DNA of 64,000 nt from Tahibacter harae (GTDB taxonomy: Bacteria > Pseudomonadota > Gammaproteobacteria > Xanthomonadales > Rhodanobacteraceae). The stretch's first letter is position 1. Each line of letters begins with the position of its first letter. The notes under the pieces are model-generated. The model saw only the letters and a list, made by a program, of their open reading frames with translations, was not told where the DNA came from and searched no databases. A program made the position numbers and the translations under genes. This document shows positions 28,219 through 37,700 of this stretch, piece after piece. The stretch spans positions 330,242 to 394,241 of the forward strand of contig NZ_JANFQO010000003.1 in assembly GCF_024437735.1 (NCBI RefSeq), in the 5' to 3' direction.

Positions 28219-28776
28219 TCAGCTGTCGGAGGGCGTGCGGAAGATGCGGTCGTTGAGCGGATTGTCGCCGCCGCCGTAGCGGAAGATCTCGTCGCCGCGG
28301 GCGTCGGACGGGCTTTCCACCGCGGCGAAGATGCTGTCGGGCTGCGCCGCCGGCGCCTGCAGGCGGGCCAGGGCGGACTGGCCGGCCATCTGCGTGTGCT
28401 GGCCGCTGTGGGCGGCGAACAGGGCCAGGGCGGCGACCACGCTGGCGGCCATCGCGCCCCACTGCCAGCCGCGCTCGCGGCTGCGGCGGCCATGGGCACT
28501 GCGCCGGCTGCGCTCGCGCAGCCCGTGCGCCGGAGCGGCCTGGGCCAGGCAATGCGCCAGCTGGGCCGAGGACGGTTCCAGCGCGCTGAGGAAACGCACC
28601 AGGTCGGCGTGGGCGGCAGAGCCCGCCAGGGCATCGACGACCTCGCCGCGCTCGTGCGGCACGATACGGCCGGCGGCCGCGCGCAGCGCCGTGTCGGCAT
28701 CGACCAGGGCCCGCGCGCTGAGGCTCTGCGGCGCGGTAAGCGTCTGATAAAGCTGGGAAAGGCTGGGCTTAGTCAT
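28219..28776 (-). CDS. Membrane protein, probable anti-sigma factor of the adjacent ECF sigma
   Basis: A 185-residue protein whose gene overlaps the 3' end of the sigma-factor gene by eight bases, the usual arrangement for a sigma/anti-sigma pair. An alanine- and leucine-rich cytoplasmic N-terminal part (about residues 1-100) is followed by one transmembrane segment (GAMAASVVAALALFAA, near 108-122) and a periplasmic tail of about 60 residues. No zinc-binding anti-sigma motif (H-x3-C-x2-C) is seen, so assignment rests on topology and position. The C-terminal EIFRYGGGDNPLNDRIF is a recognisable stretch of unknown meaning. Confidence 0.65.
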   Translation of the reverse strand: MTKPSLSQLYQTLTAPQSLSARALVDADTALRAAAGRIVPHERGEVVDALAGSAAHADLVRFLSALEPSSAQLAHCLAQAAPAHGLRERSRRSAHGRRSRERGWQWGAMAASVVAALALFAAHSGQHTQMAGQSALARLQAPAAQPDSIFAAVESPSDARGDEIFRYGGGDNPLNDRIFRTPSDS

Positions 28777-29323
28777 CAAACTCTCCGGCTCCTATGTCGC
28801 GCAGGCGCTGTTTCAGTTCATCCATGCCGCGCGAAACCAATTTCCTGGCTGCCTCGGCCGAGGTACCCATCAGATCCGCGATTTCCTGCAGGGCAAAGCC
28901 TTGCAGATGCAGGCTGATGGGCTGGCGCCGGCGTTCAGGCAGCGCGGCGAGGCAGGCTTTGAGCTGCTCGACGTGCTGGTGACCGCTGGCACGGTCCTCA
29001 GGGCCGCGATTCTGGTCCGGAAAGGGATCGAAACCTTCCTCGCCGTCCTCCGGCAGCGGTTCTGCCGCCCGGACCTGGGCCCTGCGCAGGGCGTCGATCA
29101 CGGTGCTGGCAACCACTCGCTGGATATAAGACGCATGAAAGGCCGCAGACCGGTCACGCTCTATCGCCCGCCATAGCCGGATGCGGACTTCCTGTTCCAC
29201 ATCGTCGGCGTCGATGCCGTGGCGGGCCAGGCCGTGGGCCGAGACCAGGGCGCGCAGCTTGGCGCCGTAGTCGGCCAGCAGGCGCTCCAGACGCTCGTGA
29301 TTGGGGTCGTTTATGCGGCCCAC
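28769..29323 (-). CDS. ECF-type sigma-70 family RNA polymerase sigma factor
   Basis: A 184-residue sigma factor with region 2 (DADDVEQEVRIRLWRAIERDRSAAFHASYIQRVVASTVIDALRR is split by the conserved DDVEQEV and helix-forming segments) and a region 4 helix-turn-helix (ALQEIADLMGTSAEAARKLVSRGMDELK). Regions 1 and 3 are absent, as in ECF sigmas. The start is GTG with a weak ribosome-binding site; no better in-frame start exists. The downstream gene overlaps it and encodes a single-pass membrane protein that is probably its anti-sigma factor. An ECF pair like this would answer an envelope signal. Confidence 0.85.
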   Translation of the reverse strand: MGRINDPNHERLERLLADYGAKLRALVSAHGLARHGIDADDVEQEVRIRLWRAIERDRSAAFHASYIQRVVASTVIDALRRAQVRAAEPLPEDGEEGFDPFPDQNRGPEDRASGHQHVEQLKACLAALPERRRQPISLHLQGFALQEIADLMGTSAEAARKLVSRGMDELKQRLRDIGAGEFDD

Positions 29324-29444
29324 GGCTTACCGGCGGACAGGGAAAGTCGCGCATCGTCCGCGAAACGCCAGGTGCTGGCAATCATGGCCTGCGCCACATG
29401 ACGGCCGTGCGGCGCAGGCTCCGTACCGCGGCGAAGGACTGCGC

Positions 29445-29873
29445 TCAGCCGGCGATATAGCGCTGCATGTGGGCCAGCGCCTCGGCCTGTTCCTCGATCA
29501 CGGCCTTGACCAGGTCGCCTATGGAGATCACCCCGACCACGCGCCCCTGCGCCACCACGGGCAGATGGCGTATGCGCCGCTGCGTGCACAGCAGCATGCA
29601 TTCGTCGACGGTGTTGTCGGGCGATACGGTCTCCACCGGCGCGGACATGATCTGCCACACCGGCGTCTCCGCCGAGGAACGCCCCAGCAGGATGACCTTG
29701 CGCGCATAGTCGCGCTCGGAAACGATGCCGGCCAGCTCCTCGCCGTTCATCACCAGCAAGGCGCCGACGTGGTGATCGGCCATAGCCTGTATGGCCTGCA
29801 GAACCGGCTGATCGGGCTCCACCGAGAAAACCTGGCCGCCCTTGCCTTCCAGCAGATGTTTGACCTGACGCAT
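29445..29873 (-). CDS. CBS-domain pair protein
   Basis: A 142-residue protein consisting of two CBS domains (about residues 8-62 and 74-132), with the typical GALLVMNGEELAGIVSERD and RHLPVVAQGRVVGVISIGDLVK strand-helix segments. A CBS pair forms one Bateman module, which commonly binds adenine nucleotides and acts as an energy sensor or regulatory partner. Stand-alone CBS-pair proteins of this length are widespread in proteobacteria with unknown partners. It lies alone on the minus strand, 121 bp upstream of the ECF sigma gene and without overlap. Confidence 0.9.
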   Translation of the reverse strand: MRQVKHLLEGKGGQVFSVEPDQPVLQAIQAMADHHVGALLVMNGEELAGIVSERDYARKVILLGRSSAETPVWQIMSAPVETVSPDNTVDECMLLCTQRRIRHLPVVAQGRVVGVISIGDLVKAVIEEQAEALAHMQRYIAG

Positions 29874-29975
29874 GCAGCCTCCGCGCGCGACCTGCCTGGG
29901 AATCGCAGTCTAGCGCGCGGCGCGGGCCAGGGCTAAGGCGGCCGGCGCAGGCTGCGCCGGCCGCTGTCGCGGCTG

Positions 29976-32657
29976 CTACGGCAGCAGCTCGAAGCCGTAC
30001 TTGAAGATGGTGTCGCTGGAACCCTGCGGCAGCGGCCAGGCCCAGGCGCCGCGGGAGCGGGTGAAGGCGACCAGGGTACTCAGGCCGCGATCCACCACCA
30101 GGTCCCAGATCATCGCGCGCGGCAGGCCTTCGAAGTACTGCCACACCGGGCTGGCCGCATTGATGTTGTCGGTGTAGTACAGGCCCCAGTCGGTGCCGGC
30201 GAATACCTGGCCGGGTACGTGCGGGCTGACCATGATGGCGTTGACCGGGATGTTGGGCAGGTTGCCGGTCTTGTTCTCCCAGGTGAACGTGGCGCAATTG
30301 GCGGTGCAGGTGACGCGGAACACATGGCCCGGCGTGGCCGGCGTGTTCTGGTCGAAACCGGCAATGGCGGCATAGCCGACCAGCGGGTTCTGCGCATCCG
30401 TGACCACGTCCTGCACCGGGCGGTTCGGCAGCACGGCGTTGGCGCCGGTGACATCGACCGCAGTCGCGTTGTTGGTGCCGGCCACGCCCAGGTTGAACAC
30501 GTACTGCACGTTGCCGTCGTTGGTGCCGACGATGGCGACGGTCGGATCAGTGAAGGAATAGGTCAGCTGGTTGATGTAGGAGCGGTTGTCCGAGCCCAGG
30601 ATCAGGTTGTTCTTGGTCAGGTCGCCCGTCTTGGCCTGCCAGCTGGACGTGGGCACGGCGCCGGTCAGGGTCTCCCAGAGACGATGCGTGCCCGCGATCA
30701 TGCGGCCGCAGCCGTTGACGCCGGTGGCGCAGCCGGAATTGGCCACCGCCGGATCGCCGTGCTTGTAGACCTCGATCGGCATGAGGAAGCTCTTGCGGTC
30801 GCTGCCCCAGCCGCCGCTGGCATTCACCGTGGCGCCGAACGGTCCGGTGGTGGACACGCGCACCGCGCCGTTCTGCGACTGGTAGTACCAGCGCTGCGCG
30901 TTCAGCGGCTCGATGCGGGTATAGGTGCCGTCGCCGCTGTTGGTCGATTCCCACAGCATGGCGCCGGGATTGGCGCCGAACAGCGCCGCGGAGCTGCCGT
31001 TGTCCTGGGCGCCGCCGCTGGCGCCGGGATTGGCCGAGGTGGCGAAGTTCGCGGTGATGTCGCCGGAATAGAACTCGATGGTGTTGAGGCTGTCGTTGAG
31101 CGAGATAAACGTCGGCGTCGCCGCCGTGGCGTTGGCGGTGTAGTAAACGCCGCCGTCGTTGCCGATCAGCAGCTTGTCCGGGTCGTTGCCGACATAGGCA
31201 CGGGCGTGGTGATCCACATGCACGCCGCCGCCGGAATAGCCGCAGGTGACGTTGGTGAAGCCGGCGCCGGCGTTGGTGGAACGGAACAGGTCCACCGCGC
31301 TGGCGAAGACCACGTCCGGATTGGTCGGCGACACGGTCAGGCCGGCGTCGTACCACATCTGCGTGCCTGCGTTGCCGCAGCCGGTGAAGCCGCTGCCGGT
31401 GGTGGTCTGGGTCCAGGTGGCGCCGCCGTCGCTGGACCTCAGCACCGAGTGCACGCCGCGCGAGGTCACGTCGGAGATCATGGCGTACATGATCTGGTTG
31501 TTGGTCGGCGCCACGGCCAGCTCGATGCGGCCGATGCTGGTGCTGGGCGTGCCGCTGCCCACGCCGGCCGGCCAGCCGCTGTTGCGCAGCTGCCAGTTGG
31601 CGACAGCCGGACAGCCGCTGGCGGGCATGGCGGTCTCGTACAGGCCGTTGGCGCCGTTGTTGCCCAGGTCCGGCTGCACCGGCGTCGGCGTGCCGCGCGT
31701 GCCCACGCCGGCGAACAGCGCCGTAGTCGCGCCCCGGTCCACCGCGATCAGCGCGGTGATGTCCTGGCGCTGGGCGGTGGGGCCGCTGGTGAAGGCGTTG
31801 GTATAGCAGGGGCCGGACCAGGTGCCGCCGGCGTCGTAGGAGAAGAACAGGCCGGTCTTGGTGCCGACGACGACCTTGTTCGAGTCATTCGGATCGACCA
31901 CCACCTTGCCTATCGCCTGGTACTGCGGAAAACCGCCGGCGGAAGGCTGGTAGAACATGCCGAACTCGTTCTCGCCGAGCACGCTCCAGGTCGCGCCGGC
32001 GTCGGTGCTCTTGAGCAGGCCCGAGGAACCGAACGAGAACGAGCCGTAGCGCAGGTCGCCGGTGCCGGCGTAGATGGTGTTGCGGTTGTTCGGGTCGATG
32101 TGGATGTCGCCGATCGCCGCGTTGACGATCTGCGCAATGCCATCGGTCTTGATTTCCCAGGTGGTGGAAGCCGAACAGCAATTGGTGGTCTTCCATACGC
32201 CGCCGCCGTCGGAGCCGGCGTAGGCGATGGTGGGATCGACCGGATCGACCACGATCACATTGGTGCGGCCGGAGACGCGGCCGAAGCCCCATTCGGTGTC
32301 GTTGAGCGGCTTGGGACCCAGCGAGGTGAAGCGGGCCGGATCCAGCGCCAGCGGCGAATCGGATGCGCGCGCATAGGATTTCTCGCCCTGCGGAACGCCG
32401 GCGCGGATCTGCTTCTCCTGCACCGCCGCCTCGGCCAGCCAGAGCTGGCTGAAGGTGCCGGTGGGATAGGACGCACGCTGCGCCCAGTAGTCGCCCTTGG
32501 GCGGCGCGGCGGCCTCATTGGCTTCGTATTCGCCGCCTTCGCGGTCGCGTTCGCCGGCCAGGCTGCGGGTCTGGTTGGTCTGGCAGGCACTGGTGGCCAG
32601 CGCCGCCAGCGTCAGGGCAAGGCAAAGCCGCCGGCGCGGCGGGAACGACAGGAACAT
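29976..32657 (-). CDS. Secreted BNR/Asp-box beta-propeller protein with FxxGFE C-terminus
   Basis: An 893-residue exported protein. A basic N-terminus and hydrophobic stretch end in ATSACQ, so it may be a lipoprotein although the lipobox lacks the usual Leu at -3. The body has repeated Asp-box motifs of form S-x-D-x-G-x-x-W (STDAGATW, SYDAGGTW, SSDGGATW), typical of sialidase- and sortilin-like seven- or ten-bladed propellers. The extreme C-terminus, DTIFKYGFELLP, resembles the tail of the subtilase encoded 2.1 kb away and may be a sorting tag. No catalytic site is evident, so binding or adhesion is as likely as hydrolysis. The gene stands alone. Confidence 0.75.
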   Translation of the reverse strand: MFLSFPPRRRLCLALTLAALATSACQTNQTRSLAGERDREGGEYEANEAAAPPKGDYWAQRASYPTGTFSQLWLAEAAVQEKQIRAGVPQGEKSYARASDSPLALDPARFTSLGPKPLNDTEWGFGRVSGRTNVIVVDPVDPTIAYAGSDGGGVWKTTNCCSASTTWEIKTDGIAQIVNAAIGDIHIDPNNRNTIYAGTGDLRYGSFSFGSSGLLKSTDAGATWSVLGENEFGMFYQPSAGGFPQYQAIGKVVVDPNDSNKVVVGTKTGLFFSYDAGGTWSGPCYTNAFTSGPTAQRQDITALIAVDRGATTALFAGVGTRGTPTPVQPDLGNNGANGLYETAMPASGCPAVANWQLRNSGWPAGVGSGTPSTSIGRIELAVAPTNNQIMYAMISDVTSRGVHSVLRSSDGGATWTQTTTGSGFTGCGNAGTQMWYDAGLTVSPTNPDVVFASAVDLFRSTNAGAGFTNVTCGYSGGGVHVDHHARAYVGNDPDKLLIGNDGGVYYTANATAATPTFISLNDSLNTIEFYSGDITANFATSANPGASGGAQDNGSSAALFGANPGAMLWESTNSGDGTYTRIEPLNAQRWYYQSQNGAVRVSTTGPFGATVNASGGWGSDRKSFLMPIEVYKHGDPAVANSGCATGVNGCGRMIAGTHRLWETLTGAVPTSSWQAKTGDLTKNNLILGSDNRSYINQLTYSFTDPTVAIVGTNDGNVQYVFNLGVAGTNNATAVDVTGANAVLPNRPVQDVVTDAQNPLVGYAAIAGFDQNTPATPGHVFRVTCTANCATFTWENKTGNLPNIPVNAIMVSPHVPGQVFAGTDWGLYYTDNINAASPVWQYFEGLPRAMIWDLVVDRGLSTLVAFTRSRGAWAWPLPQGSSDTIFKYGFELLP

Positions 32658-32871
32658 GCGATGAACTCCGCGGTAGGCCGCCCGTGCAATGGCGTTGCGC
32701 CCCTTCCCTGGCGCACGGACGACGAATTCAGAACCGGCGCAACCGGGTCCCCCTCATGCACCGGAATCGGCCGGCCCCTGGCACAGGACCGACATCAGGC
32801 GGAGCATGCCTCAGCCCAAAGACCCGCGTCCATAGACTTAATTTCAATGCTGCACAGTAGGGCTTTTTTGA

Positions 32872-33822
32872 TCAGTCCCGCTTCGCGGCAGAAGCGCCGG
32901 GCGCATGGTGGCGGTCGACGAAATACAGCGGCCGCTGCTTGGATTCGACATAGGTGCGGCCCAGGTATTCGCCGATCATGCCCAGGGCCATGAGCTGGGC
33001 TCCGCCCAGGAACAGCACCACCACCATCAGCGAAGGATAGCCGCGCACCGGGTCACCGTAGACCAGGGCCTTGAAGAACACGATCACGCCGAATACGAAC
33101 GCGACCAGGGCGGCGAAGAAGCCGACATAGGTCGCCAGGCGCAGCGGGAAGGACGAGAACGAGGTGATGCCTTCAAGCGCAAAATTCCACAACTTCCAAT
33201 AGTTGTATTTGCTATCGCCGGCGAAGCGCGAATCGCGGTCGTAGACGATGGCGGTCTGGCGGAAGCCGACCCAGGTGAACAGGCCCTTCATGAAACGCTG
33301 GCGCTCGCGCACCAGTTTCAGCGCATCGACCACGCGCCGGCTCATCAGGCGGAAATCGCCGGTGTCGCGCGGCACCGGCAGGTCGCTCATCTTCTCCATC
33401 ACGCGGTAGAACGCGGCCGAGGTGAATTTCTTCAGCACGGTCTCGCCGGCGCGGTTGGAGCGCGTGCCGTAGACCACGTCGTAGCCTTCGCGCCAGCGCG
33501 CGACGAATTCGGGGATCAGTTCGGGCTGGTCCTGCAGGTCGGCGTCGATGACCACGACGGCGTCGGCGTCGACATGGTCCAGGCCCGCGGTCAGCGCCAG
33601 TTCCTTGCCGAAATTGCGGCTGAGCTTGAGCGTGGCCACGCGCGGATCCTGCGCGCGCAGGGATTCCATTACCTGCCAGGTATCGTCGCGGCTGCCGTCG
33701 TCGACGTAGAGCACGCTGCATTGCAGGTCCAGGCCGTCGAACACGAGACCTATGCGGCGCTGGAATTCGCGCAAGCCTTCGCTCTCGTTATAGGCCGGAA
33801 CCACGACGGCTAGAGTGTTCAT
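32872..33822 (-). CDS. Glycosyltransferase family 2, GtrB/ArnC-like polyprenyl-phosphate transferase
   Basis: A 316-residue inner-membrane GT2 enzyme. The GT-A nucleotide-binding motif VVVPAYNES is at the N-terminus, followed by DDGSRDDT, the metal-binding DADLQDQPE and the acceptor-region motif DTGDFRLMSRR. Two transmembrane segments (about residues 225-250 and 263-288) near the C-terminus match GtrB, ArnC and DpmI-type enzymes, which transfer a hexose or a modified sugar from a nucleotide donor to undecaprenyl phosphate. The start MNTLAVVVPAY is the family norm; in-frame codons upstream lie in an unrelated arginine-rich stretch. mtgA lies 157 bp upstream on the same strand, so a cell-envelope role fits. 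Donor sugar unknown. Confidence 0.88.
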   Translation of the reverse strand: MNTLAVVVPAYNESEGLREFQRRIGLVFDGLDLQCSVLYVDDGSRDDTWQVMESLRAQDPRVATLKLSRNFGKELALTAGLDHVDADAVVVIDADLQDQPELIPEFVARWREGYDVVYGTRSNRAGETVLKKFTSAAFYRVMEKMSDLPVPRDTGDFRLMSRRVVDALKLVRERQRFMKGLFTWVGFRQTAIVYDRDSRFAGDSKYNYWKLWNFALEGITSFSSFPLRLATYVGFFAALVAFVFGVIVFFKALVYGDPVRGYPSLMVVVLFLGGAQLMALGMIGEYLGRTYVESKQRPLYFVDRHHAPGASAAKRD

Positions 33823-33979
33823 AAAAATGACACGCGGCTGGAAAAAACCGGCCGATGCTAGCCGAGCTTTGTGACAGAACGCGACCCGGCCGCGGCACGC
33901 CCGCCACGCCGCACGCATACGGGCCGCGCCGCTGCACACCGCCGCGTTCGCCATGCCGCCGCCGTCGCGGCGGACGCGG

Positions 33980-34702
33980 CTAGTAGATGCCGAGGTAGCC
34001 CGGCCCGCCGAGCTGGCGCGTCTGCCGCTCGATCCAGACCGCGCGCCGCTGCACGTAGGCCGAAGGCTTGTCCACGCGCAGGCGCCGCGGATTGGGCAGC
34101 ACCGCGGCGAGCAGGGCCGCCTCGCGCGCGGTCAGCGCGCCGGGCGTCTTGCGGAAATACACCTGGCTGGCCGCGGCCGCGCCGTAGACGCCGTCGCCGA
34201 ACTCGGCCACGTTCATATACACCTCCAGGATGCGCCGCTTGGGCCAGCACAGCTCGATCAGCACGGTGAAATAGGCTTCCAGCCCCTTGCGCACGAAGCT
34301 GCGCCCGTTCCACAGGAACAGGTTCTTGGCGGTCTGCTGGCTGATCGTGCTGGCGCCGCGCAGGCGCTCGCCGTCCTCGGCATCCTCGATTGCCTCGCGG
34401 ATCGCTTCCACGTCGAAACCGTGATGGCGCGGGAATTTCTGGTCCTCCGCCGCGACCAGGGCGATAGGCAGTTCGCGCGAGACCTGCGCCAGCGGCACCC
34501 AGCGCTGGCGCAGGCGGAAATTGTCCTCGCCGGCGGTCCAGGCGGCGAGCTGGCGCTCGGCCATGAAGCCGGAATACGGCACCGGCACGAAGCGCAGCAG
34601 CAGCACCAGGGCGATGCTGCCGGCCAGCCAGGCCAGTGCCAGGCGCCAGCTCCAGCGCCAGAGGAAGCGCGCGACGCGGCGCTTGGGAGTACGTGAGGCC
34701 AC
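33980..34702 (-). CDS. mtgA: Monofunctional peptidoglycan glycosyltransferase MtgA
   Basis: MtgA polymerises lipid II into glycan strands without a transpeptidase domain. The 240-residue protein has an arginine-rich cytoplasmic tail, one transmembrane anchor (about residues 18-38) and the GT51 catalytic domain with all signature motifs: EDQKFPRHHGFD, with catalytic Glu near residue 86; GASTISQQTAKNLFLW; RKGLEAYFTVLIE; and ILEVYMNVAEFGDGVYG. Length equals that of E. coli MtgA. It lies between the GT2 gene and the large subtilase on the same strand. Confidence 0.96.
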   Translation of the reverse strand: MASRTPKRRVARFLWRWSWRLALAWLAGSIALVLLLRFVPVPYSGFMAERQLAAWTAGEDNFRLRQRWVPLAQVSRELPIALVAAEDQKFPRHHGFDVEAIREAIEDAEDGERLRGASTISQQTAKNLFLWNGRSFVRKGLEAYFTVLIELCWPKRRILEVYMNVAEFGDGVYGAAAASQVYFRKTPGALTAREAALLAAVLPNPRRLRVDKPSAYVQRRAVWIERQTRQLGGPGYLGIY

Positions 34703-34792
34703 GCGGCGACTGTCGAGGAAAGGAAGTCCGCAGCCTCGCAGAAATGCAACGGGCGCGGCAAGCCGCGCCCGTTGCCCTGTGCGGGACAGGTC

Positions 34793-37700
34793 TTACTGCG
34801 TTTTGCAGTTGAACTGCGCGTTGCTCTCGAAGCCGTCGGCGAACAGGCGGTCCAGGGCGCTGCCGCCCAGGCTGATGTCGTCGATGAAGGCGCCGGCGTA
34901 CTCGGTGTTGCTGTCGGCCGTCACGCGCCAGCGGATGCGCACGTTCTGGCCGGCGTAGCTGCTGAGGTTGCGCGTGAAGGGCTTGTACACCGACGTCGTA
35001 CCATTGGCCGAGGAATTGTTCGCGGTCGGCGTGGTGACGCCGGTGAACGCGCCCTGGGTGTTGGGGTAGCCGCAGGCGTTGATCGGCGGACTCAGGGTTT
35101 CGGCCAGGGTGTCCGGATAGCCGCCATCCGGCGGCAGATCGGACCAGGTCGCACCGTTGTCGGTGGAGATTTCCATGACCATGCCATCCCACTGGTATTC
35201 CAGGTCGTAGCGCGCCTGGAAGCTCAGCACAGCACCGGGCTGCACGAGCAGCTTGGGCGTGGTGATGGCCGCGCAGGTCGCCGACGGATAGCTGACGTTG
35301 TCATAGCCGGAGTGGTAGCTGCGCGTGCCGGTGTTGGCCGAGGTGTTGGTCACGTGCCACGGCGAGTCCAGCGTGACGAAGATCCTGTCGTCGCCGTTGT
35401 CGCTGTAGGAGTCGCCGCGCACGCCGTCCGGACCGATGGGCGTGCCGTTCACCACCAGGCTGACCGGCGCCGTGTTGCCGAGCGAGTCGCTGGCGGTGAC
35501 GCGGTAGAAGTACGGCTGGGCGAAGGACACGGCCGTGTCGTTGTAGGTGGTCGAGGGATGGCCGCTGACCACCGTGACCGGCGCCGGGAAATACGGCGAG
35601 TTGTCGCGCTGTACCGCGTAGCTGATGCCGGTGGACGCGGCGCAGTTGGCCTGCGCGGCATCCCAGGCCAGTCCGACGGTGCAGGTCGTGCCCTGGGTCG
35701 AGGTCACCGCGACGCTGTCGTGGGTGAATTCCGGCTGCAGGGTGCAGGCCGCGGTCGAGGTCACCTCGACGCAGTTGGACACCTCGCCTTCGACATCGTT
35801 GGCGATGCCGCGGATCTTGTAGGCGTAGGTCTTGCCCGACTGCGGCGTGGAGTCGACCAGCGGGCTGGCCGCGCCGCTGCCGACCAGGCGGAAATTGCCC
35901 GGGTCGGCGCTGGCGCAGGTGCCATCGGCGCGGTAGAGCTGGTAGCTGTTCGCCGCGCCGGTGAAGGCGACATTGACCTGATTGCCGCTGTTGGTCGCAT
36001 TGACGGCGACCGGCGCCGCCGCCGGCGCGGTGGCCGGCAGGCCGAAGGCGCCGGACACGGCCAGCGCATAGCCCTGGCGGTTGGTGTTCGGACGCGAGCC
36101 GCCCGGGATGTTGGTGCCGCGCACGGTGAAGGTGTAGGTGCCGGCGGCCGGTGCGGTCAGGCGCACCTGTTCGACCGTGTTGCGCGCGTCGGCGCTGCCT
36201 CCGGTGGTGGAGACGCCACTGGCGAACACGTTGCCGAGGTAGGTGCCGCCCGGGCCGGTGACTTCCAGGTCGAGGTTGTTGACCAGGGACACTACCGCGC
36301 CCTGCTGTGCCTCGATGTCGTACCAGGCCAGGGTCGCGCGCAGTTCCTGGCCGGCGGCGACATTGGCGATGGTGTAGACATGGGTGTCGCCGGTCTTGAG
36401 GCCGGCGGCCTGGGTGCGCTCGAACAGGCGCAGGCGGCGGTTGTCGTCGCCGCCGGTCAGGGTATTGCTGAACCACAGGTTGGAGTCCAGCCACATGCGG
36501 CCCCAGCCGTAGGTGTTGCTGTCCCAGTTCGCCGTGGTGACCGGGTTGGTGCCGTTGAGGATGGTCGCCTTCATGACCATACCCGACGGGTTGTACTTGT
36601 CGGCCGCGGTGGCCGTACCGCGCGGGTAGAAGCCGTCGGCAAAGAACTGGCGCATCAACGCGGCGTTGCCCGAAACGGTGGGCGCAGCCATGGAGGTGCC
36701 GCTCTTGGACGAAGTCGCCGGCGTTTCCGGAGTGGTATTGGTAGTGGTGTCGCCCGCAGCGGATATGGTCGACGAACCCGGCGCCATCACGTCGGGCTTG
36801 CGGCGGCCGTCGGCAGTGGGGCCGCGGCTGCTGAAGCTGGCCACGGAGGTGCCGCCGGCATGGGCGGTGGCGCCCACCGTGACGGCGTTCTTGGCGTTGC
36901 CCGGCGAACCGATGGACTGGGTGCCCGGACCGCTGTTGCCGGCCGACACCACGAACAGCATGTCCTCTTCCTTGCTCAGGGTGTAGTCGACTTCGTAGTC
37001 GTTGCCCGAGTAGACGCCGCCGGTGGGCGCGCCCCAGCTCGCGCTGTGGATGCGCGCGCTGGCCGCATAGGCCTGCGACAGGGTGCTGCTGAGATCGGTG
37101 ATGGAAAGGCAGCCGGTGGTGTCGTTGCCGATGTCCTGGAACAGCAGCTGGGCGTTCGGCGCCATGCCATCGGCCAGTTCGTGGTTGGCCGCAGTCGGGG
37201 TGGAAGCCAGGTAGGTGCTGCCAAAGGTGCCGGCGGCGTCGCCGGCGATGGTGCCGCTGGTATGCGTGCCGTGGAAGCTGGTCGCGCTGGTGGTGCAGAC
37301 CTGGTTGTTGTCGTACGCCGTCGCGCCCGGCTGCACCCAGTAGCCGTAGACCTTGCGGGTCGGATAGGTGGTGCCCAGGGCCGGCGGCAGCGGAGTTTCC
37401 GCCTCGGTCACCGCGGTGACCGGGCCGCTGCCCTTGTTCAGCGTGGTGAACCAGGCTTCGTTCGCATCCAGGCCCGAGTCGGAGATCGACACGATCTGGT
37501 TGCTGCCGAAGAGGCCGTGGTCCCAGATCGGCGTGCGGCCGGCCTCGACCGTGCCGCTGCCGGCGATGTTGACCGTGCTGTTGCCCTGGATGGCGCCGAT
37601 CGCGCCGGAATTGTCCAGCTCGGGCTGCAGGTAGTGGCCTACCCAGGCCACGCCTTCCATGCCGGTGGCCACGCGCACCAGGTCGGCCAGCCTGGCGGCA

